DNA of 21,069 nucleotides from contig JAEXHR010000276.1 of NCBI GenBank assembly GCA_023449855.1, forward strand, positions 1 through 21,069, in the 5' to 3' direction. Shown here one piece after another: positions 1-6,770 of this stretch. Numbering within the stretch: the first letter of the stretch is position 1; each line of letters opens with the position of its first letter. The notes under the pieces were generated by a model, which saw only the letters and a list, made by a program, of their open reading frames with translations, was not told the DNA's origin and ran no database searches. A program made the position numbers and the translations under genes. Source of the DNA: Pseudomonadota bacterium (lineage in GTDB: Bacteria; Pseudomonadota; Alphaproteobacteria; Rhizobiales; Xanthobacteraceae).

Positions 1-443
1 TCGATGCCGGCGATGCGGGCATCCGCGTCAGCGGCAATTTCGTGGTGGCGGCGCTGCAGGTTCTCAATGCCGAGAACATCAAGGTCGATGGCGAGAAGAA
101 GGGGATGCCGAAAGCAGAGGCCCTGCCGGACGTCCGGATGCCAGACAACAAGGACAAGGCCGCCGACGATGCGGTCAAGGAGACCACGCAAAACAAGGGC
201 AACGAACGCCCGTCAGTGATTATCGTCGAGGTGCTCGGCTATGGCGGCGCAGGCGCGGCCGATCAGGCGACCGAGAAACAGGGCGAAGATGAAGAGAAGA
301 GGCGCCGCGAACAGCCGCAACAGCATGAGAGGCGATCGGACAACTACGACCAGAGCAGTCCGGTCCAGGTGCTGGGGGCAGGCGAGTTGACCGACATGCA
401 GACGGAAGCTCTGATCTACCAGAAGAAAAAGCTCGTGCGGTAG
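1..443 (+). CDS. Filamentous-haemagglutinin-like exoprotein, C-terminal end (partial)
   Basis: The frame is open from base 3 at the left window edge to the TAG at 441-443, so only the last 146 residues of a larger protein are seen. The beginning (DAGDAGIRVSGNF, then LNAENIKV) has the repetitive beta-helix character of filamentous-haemagglutinin/DUF3739 exoproteins secreted by two-partner (type Vb) systems. It is followed by a charged linker rich in Lys, Asp and Glu, the conserved-looking block ERPSVIIVEVLGYGG, and a hydrophilic tail. The same end is present a second time at 2494-2907, aligned without gaps over the first 82 residues, which is strong evidence that this is real coding sequence. 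The family role is a surface or secreted adhesin exported by a TpsB porin, which is not in this window. The N-terminal secretion domain lies outside, so whether this copy is intact cannot be judged. Confidence 0.8.
   Translation, partial: DAGDAGIRVSGNFVVAALQVLNAENIKVDGEKKGMPKAEALPDVRMPDNKDKAADDAVKETTQNKGNERPSVIIVEVLGYGGAGAADQATEKQGEDEEKRRREQPQQHERRSDNYDQSSPVQVLGAGELTDMQTEALIYQKKKLVR
3..248 (+). repeat. Direct repeat, copy A (exoprotein tail)
   Basis: Bases 3-248 align without gaps to 2494-2739 (constant offset 2491). The identity includes an exact 23-base match (63-85 and 2554-2576). The repeat is a gene-level duplication of the haemagglutinin C-terminus rather than an insertion-element repeat: differences are spread through it, so the duplication is not recent. 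Recombination between the copies would remove or swap the intervening 2.5 kb. Confidence 0.8.
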
Positions 444-472
444 ATGAGCCTAACGCACTCCCTTGATCTAGG

Positions 473-527
473 CGACGTCGGACGGCTCTTGCTCGAACTC
501 AGTTTCGAGCGTAGCGGTCCGATGTCG
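473..527. terminator. Nested double hairpin after first exoprotein copy
   Basis: The outer arms CGACGTCGGAC (473-483) and GTCCGATGTCG (517-527) pair over 11 bp with one G-T wobble. They enclose a second hairpin, GCTCGAA (491-497) / TTCGAGC (504-510), with a 6-nt loop. It begins 30 nt after the stop codon. No U-tract follows, so it may be a transcript-end stabiliser or cruciform rather than a classical Rho-independent terminator. The rest of 444-698 shows nothing else I can support. Confidence 0.45.
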
Positions 528-698
528 AGCAGGAGACTAGGACTTTTCCTATGCTTGATCGGCGTGTAACGAGGAGCCGGTGAAAGCAAAGGGGTAATAG
601 CGAAGCTCGTTCCAACTCTAATGACTGCACCTTTGAAGCACGCTATAGCCTCGTTAGTCGGTTAAAACGTTTGGCTTTGACGCGCCTGGGGCTCGGGG

Positions 699-1375
699 AT
701 GAATTTTTGGAAGCGCCACTGCCATCGGGCGCTGCGACCAGCTCTGTTGTGCGGAATGCTCGCGTGTCTTGCGACGATAGTGCTGCCCCATTCGGGGATT
801 GCCGAGGCGGAGGCGTCGGAAGTCCGCACCTACAAGATCCCGGCGCAGAACCTCGCCGCAGCCCTCGACGTGTATGCGACAATAAGCGGTCTGCAGGTTC
901 TGTATGAATCCTCACTTGTGAGCGGGCGCTTGTCGTCGCCGGTCGATGGCATGCTGACATCTGGAGCCGCGCTGCAGAACCTCCTTGCCGGGACGGGGCT
1001 GTCCGGACGCATGACCGATGTCGACGCCGTGACGATTTCCGTTAAGCCGGAAGAACATGCGCACGTCCCTTCCGGGCCAGAGCTGCAATTGTAGCGGGAA
1101 TCCAGTCGGGCATCACGGCAGCTCTGTGCCAGCGGGTGGAGACGCGACCGCGCAATTTTCGGGCTGCTGTTCAGTTGTGGATCGCCGAGTATGGTGTGGT
1201 CCGGCGCGTTTCTGTGATGGGCTCGACCGGGGATTTCCGCCGCGACGATGCGATTGCGCAGGCATTGCAGCACCTCGATCTCGGCATGAGGCCGCCGCCG
1301 GGACTGCCGCAGCCGCTGACGCTGGCCATTCTGCCGTCGAGGCTTGATCAGGGCCTCGCATGCGAAGATCGTTAG
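699..1375 (+). pseudogene. STN/TonB-like periplasmic protein, frameshifted
   Basis: From ATG 699 the frame encodes a signal peptide (about residues 1-37, ending AEA). It is followed by a secretin/TonB short N-terminal (STN) domain (about residues 42-110: RTYKIPAQNLAAALDVYA, then SGLQVLYESSLVSGR, and LLAGTGL), and it stops at 1092-1094. The -1 frame, open from 1046 to the stop at 1373-1375, continues as a TonB-C-like domain: GITAALCQRVETRPRNFRAA, WIAEYGVVRRVSVMGSTGD, then RPPPGLPQPLTLAILPSR. Read together they would give one STN-linker-TonB-C protein of about 225 residues, a plausible domain order for a small exported protein. One missing base between about 1046 and 1091 explains the break. 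No canonical X-XXY-YYZ slippery site is visible, so a mutation or sequencing error is more likely than programmed frameshifting. It lies between the two exoprotein copies. The function is unknown; the STN fold usually mediates contacts in outer-membrane transport or signalling. Confidence 0.65.
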
Positions 1376-2907
1376 ATTGCGAGGTTGAGCCTTGTAGTCG
1401 TTCTGATGTATCGGTACTGCAGGCCGGTACGGATATCATCGGTGGCAACGTCGACATCCAGGGGCCAGGCGCCGTCGCGCTCAAGGCGGGACGGGATGTC
1501 TATGGCCAGGATTTCCAGATTTTCAGTGCCGGAAATTTCGATAGATACGATGGCAGCACGATTGAAGCCACGGATCGTGTCCGCGCCGTCGCACTCAGCG
1601 AGGTGAAAGGGCTCTCCCGCGATGGCGCGTCGATCTCGGTGATGGCAGGCTTGAAGGACAAGCAGCCATCCTATGACGCGATGATCGCAGCATATCTCGA
1701 TCCGGCCAATGTCGCCGCGATGCCTGGCTATCTGAAGACCACCATCGACGGGACGGTTGTCCCGATCTATCTGCTCGATCTCGTGGAGATGCGCCGAGGG
1801 GAGGCGCATCTCGCCCGCTCGGGCCTCGTGTCGTTCATCAAGGACATCACCGGCGAGACCATGTCGCCGCTCGATGCCTGGTCGCGCTTCACGTCGTTGC
1901 CGTCGTTCACGCAGCAGCGCTTCCTGCACAAGGTCTACAGCCAGGAGCTCAAGGCCGCTGGTGACAACCAGAATGCACTCGATGCCAATGGTGTGCCGCT
2001 CAATGGCGGATACCGTCGCGGATATGCGGCAATCGCAACGCTGTTTCCGGGGCAGGACTGGAGAGGCGACGTCAAGATCGGCAATTCGACTTTCAGGACC
2101 ATGGCTGGCGGTGGCATCGAGACGCTGACTCCCGGTGGCGGGTTGCAGGTCGCAGCGCTTGGCGCCGTGGTGCCGAACGGGGCGGGCATCGTTACGTTCC
2201 GGGACGGCGATATCAACATCTTCGCCCGCGACAACGTCACGGTGAATCGTTCGCGCGTCCTGACATTTGGCGGCGGTGACGAAGTGATCTGGTCGACGCT
2301 GGGCGACATCGATGCCGGCCGCGGCTCCAAAACGGCCCGCGTTCCCTCGGCTCCCGATGTCACGACCGATGACGACGCTTTGACGAAAGTCACCGAGCGC
2401 CCGGATATCTCCGGCAGCGGCATCGGCACGATCATTGGCTATGGTGGCGTGAAGGAGGGCGACGTCACGCTGATCGCGCCGCACGGTACAGTGAATGCCG
2501 GCGACGCCGGCATCCGGGTCAGCGGCAATTTCACGGTCGCAGCCATGTTCGTGCTCAATGCCGAGAACATCAAGGTTGGCGGCGAGACGAAGGGGATACC
2601 AAAGGTGCAGGCGGCTCCGGTCAGCCTGTCAGTTGAAACGAAAGACAAGGCAGCCGCGGATGCGATCAAGGACGCAACCCAGGCCGGTCCGAATGAGCGT
2701 CCGTCAGTCATCATCGTGGAAGTTCTCGGCTATGGCGGAGGCGATGCCTCTACGCCGAATGAGAAGGACGATCGCCGTTCGCGCGGCTCGAACAGGCAGA
2801 GCTACGATCCTGCGAGCTCAATCGAACTGATCGGCATGGGTCGTCTCACCGAAAGTCAAAAGGAAAAGCTGACGGCGGAGGAGCGCGTCAGGGTCGCCAA
2901 TCCGTAG
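1360..2907 (+). pseudogene. Filamentous-haemagglutinin-like (DUF3739-type) exoprotein, 5'-truncated copy
   Basis: The open frame of up to 515 residues starts at ATG 1360 and overlaps the end of the STN/TonB gene. Haemagglutinin-type sequence begins almost at once (SDVSVLQAGTDIIGGNVDI, GPGAVALKAGRDVYG). It runs through beta-helix-like segments (GDINIFARDNVTVNRSRVLT, STLGDIDAGRGSKT) to the same tail as the first copy (NAGDAGIRVSGNF, RPSVIIVEVLGYGG). There is no signal peptide, no N-terminal TPS secretion domain and no clear ribosome-binding site, and the frame is closed upstream by a TGA at 1345-1347. Relatives of this class are usually several thousand residues long, so this is an amputated 3' part. 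I call it a 5'-truncated pseudogene. It could instead be a silent cassette able to recombine with the upstream copy through the shared tail. The codon pattern and the absence of internal stops over 1.5 kb suggest recent loss or continuing selection. Confidence 0.7.
2494..2739 (+). repeat. Direct repeat, copy B (exoprotein tail)
   Basis: Partner of 3-248 at constant offset 2491, in the same orientation and reading frame. The encoded protein segments share NERPSVIIVEVLGYGG and AGDAGIRVSGNF. Downstream of GYGG the two tails diverge in sequence and length but keep a charged spacer and a short ending with an Ile/Val-Glx-Leu/Val pattern. Confidence 0.8.
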
Positions 2908-2990
2908 CGGATATCGGAACGACGATTGGCCAATAAGGCAGGCGGGGTGTTGTGCTCGTAAACTCCCCGCCAGGCAGGACGTCCGATATC
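2908..2990. terminator. Nested double hairpin after second exoprotein copy
   Basis: Immediately after the TAG at 2905-2907, the outer arms GATATCGGA (2910-2918) and TCCGATATC (2982-2990) enclose an inner hairpin GGCGGGG (2941-2947) / CCCCGCC (2965-2971). No U-tract follows. The architecture (outer stem enclosing inner stem) matches that after the first copy, but the sequences are unrelated. It may also stop transcription arriving from tRNA-Glu on the minus strand. Confidence 0.45.
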
Positions 2991-3325
2991 GGCGACCGTA
3001 CCGCTATGCGATTCGATCAGGCACCGCGCATCGTCTTGGTGATTGTCGGTGTTCGTGGCGTTGCGTCATCCTTCCTCATCCGGGGACACAAGATTTCAAG
3101 AATCCGGATCGTGCGATCGGCGTTCGTTGCGAAGTCAAAACGATTTTCGGATTCAGCGCAGATGCCAGCGAACGGCCGGGCAAATCGGTCGTGAACCGGT
3201 GTATGCGCTATCGCGGCCGATCCGATGCGTTACACGTAAAATTCATCGCTTCCCGCTGCACCAAGACGTCGCAAACGGGCAGGCAAAACCGGATTCTCTA
3301 AGTAGGCTCATTTTCCCAGGAAAAC
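2991..3325. other. Intergenic stretch without a recognisable gene
   Basis: The short open frames here lack plausible starts and composition. The only structure seen is the inverted repeat TTTTCC-CA-GGAAAA (3311-3324), directly beyond the 3' end of the minus-strand tRNA. It may serve in tRNA 3' processing or termination. Confidence 0.4.
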
Positions 3326-3400
3326 TGGCGCTCCCTAGCGGAATCGAACCGCTCTCTCCACCGTGAAAGGGTGGCGTCCTAACCGATAGACGAAGGGAGC
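3326..3400 (-). tRNA. tRNA-Glu (anticodon UUC)
   Basis: On the minus strand the sequence folds as a complete cloverleaf. The acceptor arm is GCTCCCT paired with AGGGAGC, then discriminator G and an encoded CCA (3326-3328). The D loop contains the TCGGTTA type sequence. The anticodon stem is CCACC/GGTGG with loop CTTTCAC, giving anticodon TTC at 3365-3367. The T arm contains GGTTCGATTCC. The length is 75 nt with CCA. Confidence 0.97.
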
Positions 3401-3722
3401 AAAAACGTCGGCACCGCGAGCATCCTGAAGCGGACGAGGTGACCGGCATTTCGCACGGTTAGCAAAAATGGCTGGAACATCAGTGCGTTACGATGGCCTG
3501 CCAAAATTCTGCGCCGGCCGGAAACAAATCAGTCCGGCGTCAGTGGGCGAACGTATAGTGACCTTTGACGGGGTCGGCAAGTCATCTGATGCAGCAATTT
3601 GCAAGATCGTCATCAGATGGGGATATCAGCCTCGGTCGCACCGACATTGCCAAATTGAAGGGCGATCGCAACGCTTCTTCAAGCCTGTCGTTCTATCGTC
3701 CAGCGGGGGCGCGGAGATCACA
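3401..3722. other. Region upstream of the PilZ gene and of tRNA-Glu
   Basis: This stretch must contain the tRNA-Glu promoter (minus) and the promoter for the PilZ gene (plus). A longer plus-strand open frame runs through from 3468 into the PilZ gene, but that extension has no conserved features, so I do not count it as coding. GGAAC (3475-3479) is followed by CGTT, but at a 7-nt spacer, too short for an EcfG promoter. Confidence 0.4.
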
Positions 3723-3977
3723 ATGGCTGTTACGAAAAAGCGCGATGTCCGACGGTCGGTCCACCAGGCCGGCTGGATCACGCTGGACGGCGGTTTTGCG
3801 GCGCGTCCCTGCAATGTGCTGGACCTGTCGTCCAGCGGCGCGAAGCTGATCGTGGAAGACCCGACGTCGGTCGGCAACAGGATGCGGCTGGCTTTGTCAC
3901 GCGACGCGCGAACCGGGCGCAATTGCGAAGTGGTGTGGCGGCGCGGCAAGACCCTCGGCGTTCGCTTCCTCGGCTAG
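3723..3977 (+). CDS. Small PilZ-domain protein (probable c-di-GMP receptor)
   Basis: The product has 84 residues and is essentially one PilZ domain. The two family signatures for cyclic-di-GMP binding are visible: RxxxR as RDVRR at residues 7-11 and DxSxxG as DLSSSG at residues 34-39. The rest has the expected beta-barrel pattern ending in VWRRGKTLGVRF. Start at ATG 3723 is supported by GGAG at 3713-3716, 6 nt upstream, and by the fact that the domain begins right there. Single-domain PilZ proteins usually act as soluble adaptors that pass on c-di-GMP levels to motility, polysaccharide or surface functions. No partner is identifiable nearby. Confidence 0.85.
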   Translation: MAVTKKRDVRRSVHQAGWITLDGGFAARPCNVLDLSSSGAKLIVEDPTSVGNRMRLALSRDARTGRNCEVVWRRGKTLGVRFLG

Positions 3978-3982
3978 CTGCC

Positions 3983-4135
3983 ATGCATCCGGAAATCATC
4001 GTTCCACTGCTGATGGGCTGTGCGCTGATCTGGTGGATCGGCCGCGGCATGGGCTGGCCCACGCGTCTGATGGTCGTGGTCGTCACGTTGGTCGTTATCG
4101 CCGCGATCTTGCTGGTCGAGCGCGCGATCCAGTAA
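3983..4135 (+). CDS. Small two-helix membrane protein (50 aa)
   Basis: The predicted product consists almost wholly of two hydrophobic segments (about residues 5-20 and 27-46) joined by a short Arg/Gly/Pro turn (IGRGMGWPTR). The start is ATG 3983, 5 nt after the PilZ stop, so the two may be co-transcribed. No strong Shine-Dalgarno site is visible, which would fit translational coupling. It ends 4 nt before the end of the convergent glutathione S-transferase gene. I do not recognise a family; the hydrophobic pattern and tight packing are the only support. Confidence 0.5.
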   Translation: MHPEIIVPLLMGCALIWWIGRGMGWPTRLMVVVVTLVVIAAILLVERAIQ

Positions 4136-4139
4136 TACG

Positions 4140-4787
4140 TCAGCTTAGCGGCGGGGAAACCCAGGTAACGAAACCGGCGCGCTGCGAGATCGCACCATAC
4201 CAACGCTGGAGATTGGCGAAGTCGGGGCGCGCAACGCCTTCCACGCCGAACCAGCGACGCGCATAGCAGGCGATCACGAGATCGGCGAGGCTGAAAGCGT
4301 TCCCTTCGAGATAGTCGCGTCCGGTGAGCTGCGCATCGATCATCGCCCAGAGCTTGCCATTCTCATCGGCCGTCTTCTGAAGCGCCGTCATGTCACGCTG
4401 TGCGGGTGGCGTGCGCACCAGGCCCCAGAACAACGGTCGCTCGGCCGGTTGCAGTGTGCTCAACACCCAATCGAGCCAGCGCTCGATACCGGCGCGGGTT
4501 CTCGGTTCAGCCGGATAGAGCTGGGCGTCATTGTCGAAAGTGAGCGCGAGATAGCGGACGATGGCGTTGGACTCCCACAGCACGAAATCGCCATGCAGAA
4601 GCGTCGGTACGCGTCCATTCGGGTTCATCGCCAGATAGTCGGATTCTGTGTTGCGGCCATATTGCATGCCGGCGTCGATGCGCTCGAAAGCGAGGTCGAG
4701 CTCGTGAAAACACCACAGAACCTTCTGCACATTGACCGAGTTGGCGCGGCCCCAAAGCTGCAGCGACGGGGAAGGTGAGCGGCTCAC
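4140..4787 (-). CDS. Glutathione S-transferase family protein
   Basis: The product has 215 residues in the usual two-domain cytosolic GST layout. The N-terminal thioredoxin-like domain starts LQLWGRANSVNVQKVLW, with the candidate catalytic Ser17 in the SVNVQK turn. It includes NPNGRVPTL (residues 55-63, with the cis-Pro) and the glutathione-binding ESNAI motif (72-76). The C-terminal helical domain contains the N-capping-box-like FSLADLVIACYA. I chose GTG 4787 because AAGGAA lies 8 nt upstream on the minus strand; the longer upstream frame has no homology-like sequence. The enzymes conjugate glutathione to electrophiles or reduce or isomerise them; the substrate is not predictable. Glyoxalase I, another glutathione enzyme, lies just beyond the next small gene, which may be functionally meaningful. 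Confidence 0.9.
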   Translation of the reverse strand: MSRSPSPSLQLWGRANSVNVQKVLWCFHELDLAFERIDAGMQYGRNTESDYLAMNPNGRVPTLLHGDFVLWESNAIVRYLALTFDNDAQLYPAEPRTRAGIERWLDWVLSTLQPAERPLFWGLVRTPPAQRDMTALQKTADENGKLWAMIDAQLTGRDYLEGNAFSLADLVIACYARRWFGVEGVARPDFANLQRWYGAISQRAGFVTWVSPPLS

Positions 4788-4897
4788 GATGGCGTTTCCT
4801 TGTGGTTTGCAACGCTGCGGATGTAGCCGGCATCGTCGCGCGCTCACAAGTGCAACATGCTCGTGGCTGGCATGAAAGATCGAGGTGCCAAAAGCGG

Positions 4898-4925
4898 AAA
4901 GGGCTCCGCACAAGCGGAGCCCTTT
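4898..4925 (-). terminator. Strong hairpin terminator
   Basis: A perfect 12-bp stem AAAGGGCTCCGC / GCGGAGCCCTTT with a 4-nt loop. It lies 36 nt after the stop of the minus-strand 26-residue peptide gene and upstream of the glutathione S-transferase start, so it probably ends the peptide transcript and insulates the transferase gene. Confidence 0.75.
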
Positions 4926-4961
4926 CGTCGTCAGCTGTCTTTATTCAATCGATGATTCGGC

Positions 4962-5042
4962 TCATCGGCCGAAGAACAGCCACAGCAAGATGATCACCGG
5001 AATCGGTACACCCAGCAACCAAAGCAGAAGTCCTCGTGCCAT
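4962..5042 (-). CDS. 26-residue membrane peptide
   Basis: On the minus strand a very short gene encodes MARGLLLWLLGVPIPVIILL followed by WLFFGR. It is a single hydrophobic helix broken by a central Gly-Val-Pro-Ile-Pro kink, with Arg at both ends. Three signals support it. A perfect Shine-Dalgarno AAAGGAGG (complement of 5050-5057) stands 7 nt before ATG 5042. A perfect EcfG-type promoter lies at 5077-5101, and a strong terminator lies 36 nt after the stop. Together these make a complete one-gene transcription unit. The sequence resembles short conserved Leu/Ile/Pro membrane peptides that I recall from rhizobia, but I cannot name a characterised family. Likely role: an inner-membrane stress peptide. 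Confidence 0.8.
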   Translation of the reverse strand: MARGLLLWLLGVPIPVIILLWLFFGR

Positions 5043-5076
5043 TGCTCAGCCTCCTTTAAATCAATGTCACATCGAC

Positions 5077-5101
5077 AACGTCATCGAGGATGCGGAGTTC
5101 C
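5077..5101 (-). promoter_or_regulatory. EcfG-type (general stress sigma factor) promoter, exact consensus
   Basis: The minus strand reads GGAAC (complement of 5097-5101), 16 nt, then CGTT (complement of 5077-5080). This is the consensus for the alphaproteobacterial sigma-EcfG. The -10 element is 34 nt before the ATG of the 26-residue peptide, leaving room for a short leader with the AAAGGAGG site. Confidence 0.75.
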
Positions 5102-5131
5102 GGCGCGGCTGAGCAGATCGCGTCTATTCGG

Positions 5132-5581
5132 TCACCAGTGACCGGTATTCGGCATCGAGCTCCATGGCTCCTGCGGCGGCAGCGCGTTGCCCTTCTGCAG
5201 AATTTCAATGGAGTGCAGATCAGGAGAGCGAACGAAGGCCATTTGGCCGTCGCGCGGCGGGCGATTGATGGTGATGCCGAGCTTCATCAGGCGATCGCAG
5301 GTCGCGTAGATGTCGTCGACCTCGTAAGCGAGATGGCCGAAATAGCGATCCTCGCCATAGGTCTCTTCGTCCCAGTTATATGTGAGTTCGACCAGCGGAG
5401 CGCCGCGGCCAGTCTGGCCAGCCAGCGCCGGCACGTCCTCGTCGGCGGCGAGAAAAACCAGCGTGAATTTGGCCTTGTCGTTGTCGACGCGGCGGACCTC
5501 CTTGAGGCCGAGTGCATCGGCGTAGAATTTAAGGGCGACGTCGAGATTGCGGACGCGAAGCATGGTGTGCAGGAAGCGCAT
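5132..5581 (-). CDS. gloA: Lactoylglutathione lyase (glyoxalase I)
   Basis: The product has 149 residues, close to the usual bacterial length of about 135-150. It has two beta-alpha-beta-beta-beta modules of the vicinal oxygen chelate fold. The start FLHTMLRVRNLDVALKFY and the phrases VELTYNW, FGHLAYEVDDIY and DLHSIEILQ are diagnostic. The four metal ligands of the family are all present: His5, Glu65, His83 and Glu126. It isomerises the hemithioacetal of methylglyoxal and glutathione to S-lactoylglutathione in the cytosol. GGAG lies about 8 nt before ATG 5581 on the minus strand. An inverted repeat CGGTCAC/GTGACCG (5129-5144) overlaps the stop codon and may protect or end the mRNA. Confidence 0.95.
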   Translation of the reverse strand: MRFLHTMLRVRNLDVALKFYADALGLKEVRRVDNDKAKFTLVFLAADEDVPALAGQTGRGAPLVELTYNWDEETYGEDRYFGHLAYEVDDIYATCDRLMKLGITINRPPRDGQMAFVRSPDLHSIEILQKGNALPPQEPWSSMPNTGHW

Positions 5582-5673
5582 GGGACGATCTCCATGAGGA
5601 AGGCAAGTGCGAAGCCGACAGGCTGCAGAGCCATCCCATAGCAGCTTAATGCGACGAGCGGCAGTGGCGGCGG

Positions 5674-5892
5674 TCAGGCGCTGACGTCGATAATGGCGGG
5701 AGTGTCGATCTCGCGCTTGTGCCAGACGATGAGATCCTTGCGCGGGCTATGCCACTCATACTCGTCACCCCTCGACGCGAGATGAGCAAGTGCCGCCGAA
5801 TGAGCCTGATCTTCGTTCGCGGCCTCGACGACCACCTCGGTCGATTCCTCGACGGAGCGCACGACAACGACGCTGTAGAATTTCCTCGCCAT
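5674..5892 (-). CDS. Small acidic protein of unknown function (72 aa), probably leaderless
   Basis: From ATG 5892 the product begins MARKFYSVVVVRSVEESTEV and continues with a beta-alpha pattern (VVVEAANEDQAHSAALAHL) that recalls short DpnD/PcfM-like domains in which a beta-strand pair is followed by a helix; this likeness is weak. There is no signal peptide or membrane segment. No Shine-Dalgarno site precedes the ATG. Instead an EcfG-like promoter (GGAAC-N16-TGTT, 5901-5925) has its -10 element only 8 nt before the ATG, so transcription would start at or next to the start codon. An extended frame to 6078 lacks plausible protein features and overlaps the PAS gene end, so I prefer the short form. 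Confidence 0.6.
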   Translation of the reverse strand: MARKFYSVVVVRSVEESTEVVVEAANEDQAHSAALAHLASRGDEYEWHSPRKDLIVWHKREIDTPAIIDVSA

Positions 5893-5900
5893 GGCGGGAC

Positions 5901-5925
5901 AACAGGCGAGGGTGTAAGGCGTTCC
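5901..5925 (-). promoter_or_regulatory. EcfG-like promoter of the 72-residue protein gene
   Basis: The minus strand reads GGAAC (complement of 5921-5925), 16 nt, TGTT (complement of 5901-5904). There is one mismatch to the CGTT -10 consensus. The gap between the -10 element and ATG 5892 is 8 nt. Confidence 0.5.
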
Positions 5926-5959
5926 AGCTACCCGTGCGGCTCGCCGCTGGCTGGCGCCG

Positions 5960-6484
5960 CTATTGCGGCGCGATGCTGAAATGACTGTCGTCTGTCTTCT
6001 GATGGGTGATGTTAACGAACGTGCCGGGGAAGCGAACTGGATGGCCGGCCTCGTCGAAAGTGCAGCGACCGAGCGCATAGACCCAGTGCACCTGATCGTT
6101 CGCGATGGTTCGATATTCCATCGAGAAAACGTGACCGGTCTTCATGACGCGATCGATTTCGGTCGAGAGTGCATCGGCATCGTCGGGGTGAATGGCCGCC
6201 AGCCATTTCTCAAGCGGCGAGCCAAGTGTGCCTTGTTCTTCGGAAATGCCGAATAATCCTGCGGCGGGACCATCGGCATAAACGCGATCGTTGGGGATGT
6301 CCCAATCCCAGGTGCCGACCAGCTGCTCCCTGATGTCCGTTTCCGGACCGGTGTACCGTGCGTCTTTCTCTGCAGCTTCGAGCGCCGCCATACGGAGAAG
6401 TTGCGCAAGGACATTGTGACGATTGTGAGCTGCCGCCTCTGCCAGTTCGCGACAAATCTCGGACATGGCTCGCCCGTGGATCAT
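5960..6484 (-). CDS. PAS-domain sensor protein without output domain
   Basis: The product has 174 residues. Residues 1-50 form a helical lead (SEICRELAEAAAHNRHNVLA). Residues 54-163 form one PAS domain of the PAS_3 type: GTWDWDIPNDRVYADG at the start, the typical HPDD at 99-102, and the terminal FPGTFVNITHQK, which matches the usual end of a PAS/PAC unit. No kinase, GGDEF, HTH or other output domain follows, so it must act through a partner. ATG 6484 was chosen because CCGGAG lies 6 nt upstream; an ATG 18 nt inside is less well supported. The ligand is unknown; PAS domains may bind haem, flavin or small molecules. Confidence 0.8.
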   Translation of the reverse strand: MIHGRAMSEICRELAEAAAHNRHNVLAQLLRMAALEAAEKDARYTGPETDIREQLVGTWDWDIPNDRVYADGPAAGLFGISEEQGTLGSPLEKWLAAIHPDDADALSTEIDRVMKTGHVFSMEYRTIANDQVHWVYALGRCTFDEAGHPVRFPGTFVNITHQKTDDSHFSIAPQ

Positions 6485-6644
6485 GCTGGACTCCGGAACG
6501 AATTCCCCGATAGTCGTATTATTGTATCGAATGCGAACACATTCAATCTGATGTGCCGGAGAAGGTTCCGATGTTCGCTGGCACAACTTGGGAGTGATCG
6601 TCGTGTGGCGATTTGGACGGGCCTCCGATGAGGAGGCATTGAAG

Positions 6645-6770
6645 ATGGTTGTCGCTTACCTCAACATCAACGAACCGGAGCGTCGTCGCGAGGTTTTCGA
6701 TCTGGCCGAAAAGTACGCCCGCGAAACCAAGGTGCCCCCCATCTCCCAGGACAATTTCGAGAACAGGTGA
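6645..6770 (+). CDS. 41-residue hydrophilic protein of unknown function
   Basis: The product begins MVVAYLNINEPERRREVFDL and is a charged, probably helical peptide (AEKYARETKVPP). An excellent Shine-Dalgarno AGGAGG (6631-6636) stands 8 nt before ATG 6645, which is why I chose this start over the longer frame from 6588. It is divergent from the PAS gene (161 nt between starts), so the pair may share a regulatory region. No family recognised. Confidence 0.6.
   Translation: MVVAYLNINEPERRREVFDLAEKYARETKVPPISQDNFENR

Noticed and set aside
1372..2484. Long minus-strand open frame (370 codons) opposite the truncated exoprotein
   Set aside because: It is the antisense shadow of a well-supported exoprotein frame in GC-rich DNA; it is Arg/Asp/Ile-rich with no domain and no ribosome-binding site.
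3475..3490. GGAAC followed by CGTT before the PilZ gene as an EcfG promoter
   Set aside because: The spacer is 7 nt, not 16-17.
6579..6595. TGGCAC near 6581 as a sigma-54 promoter for the 41-residue protein gene
   Set aside because: The -12 TTGC element is not at the required 5-nt spacing; only TTGG at 3 nt is present.
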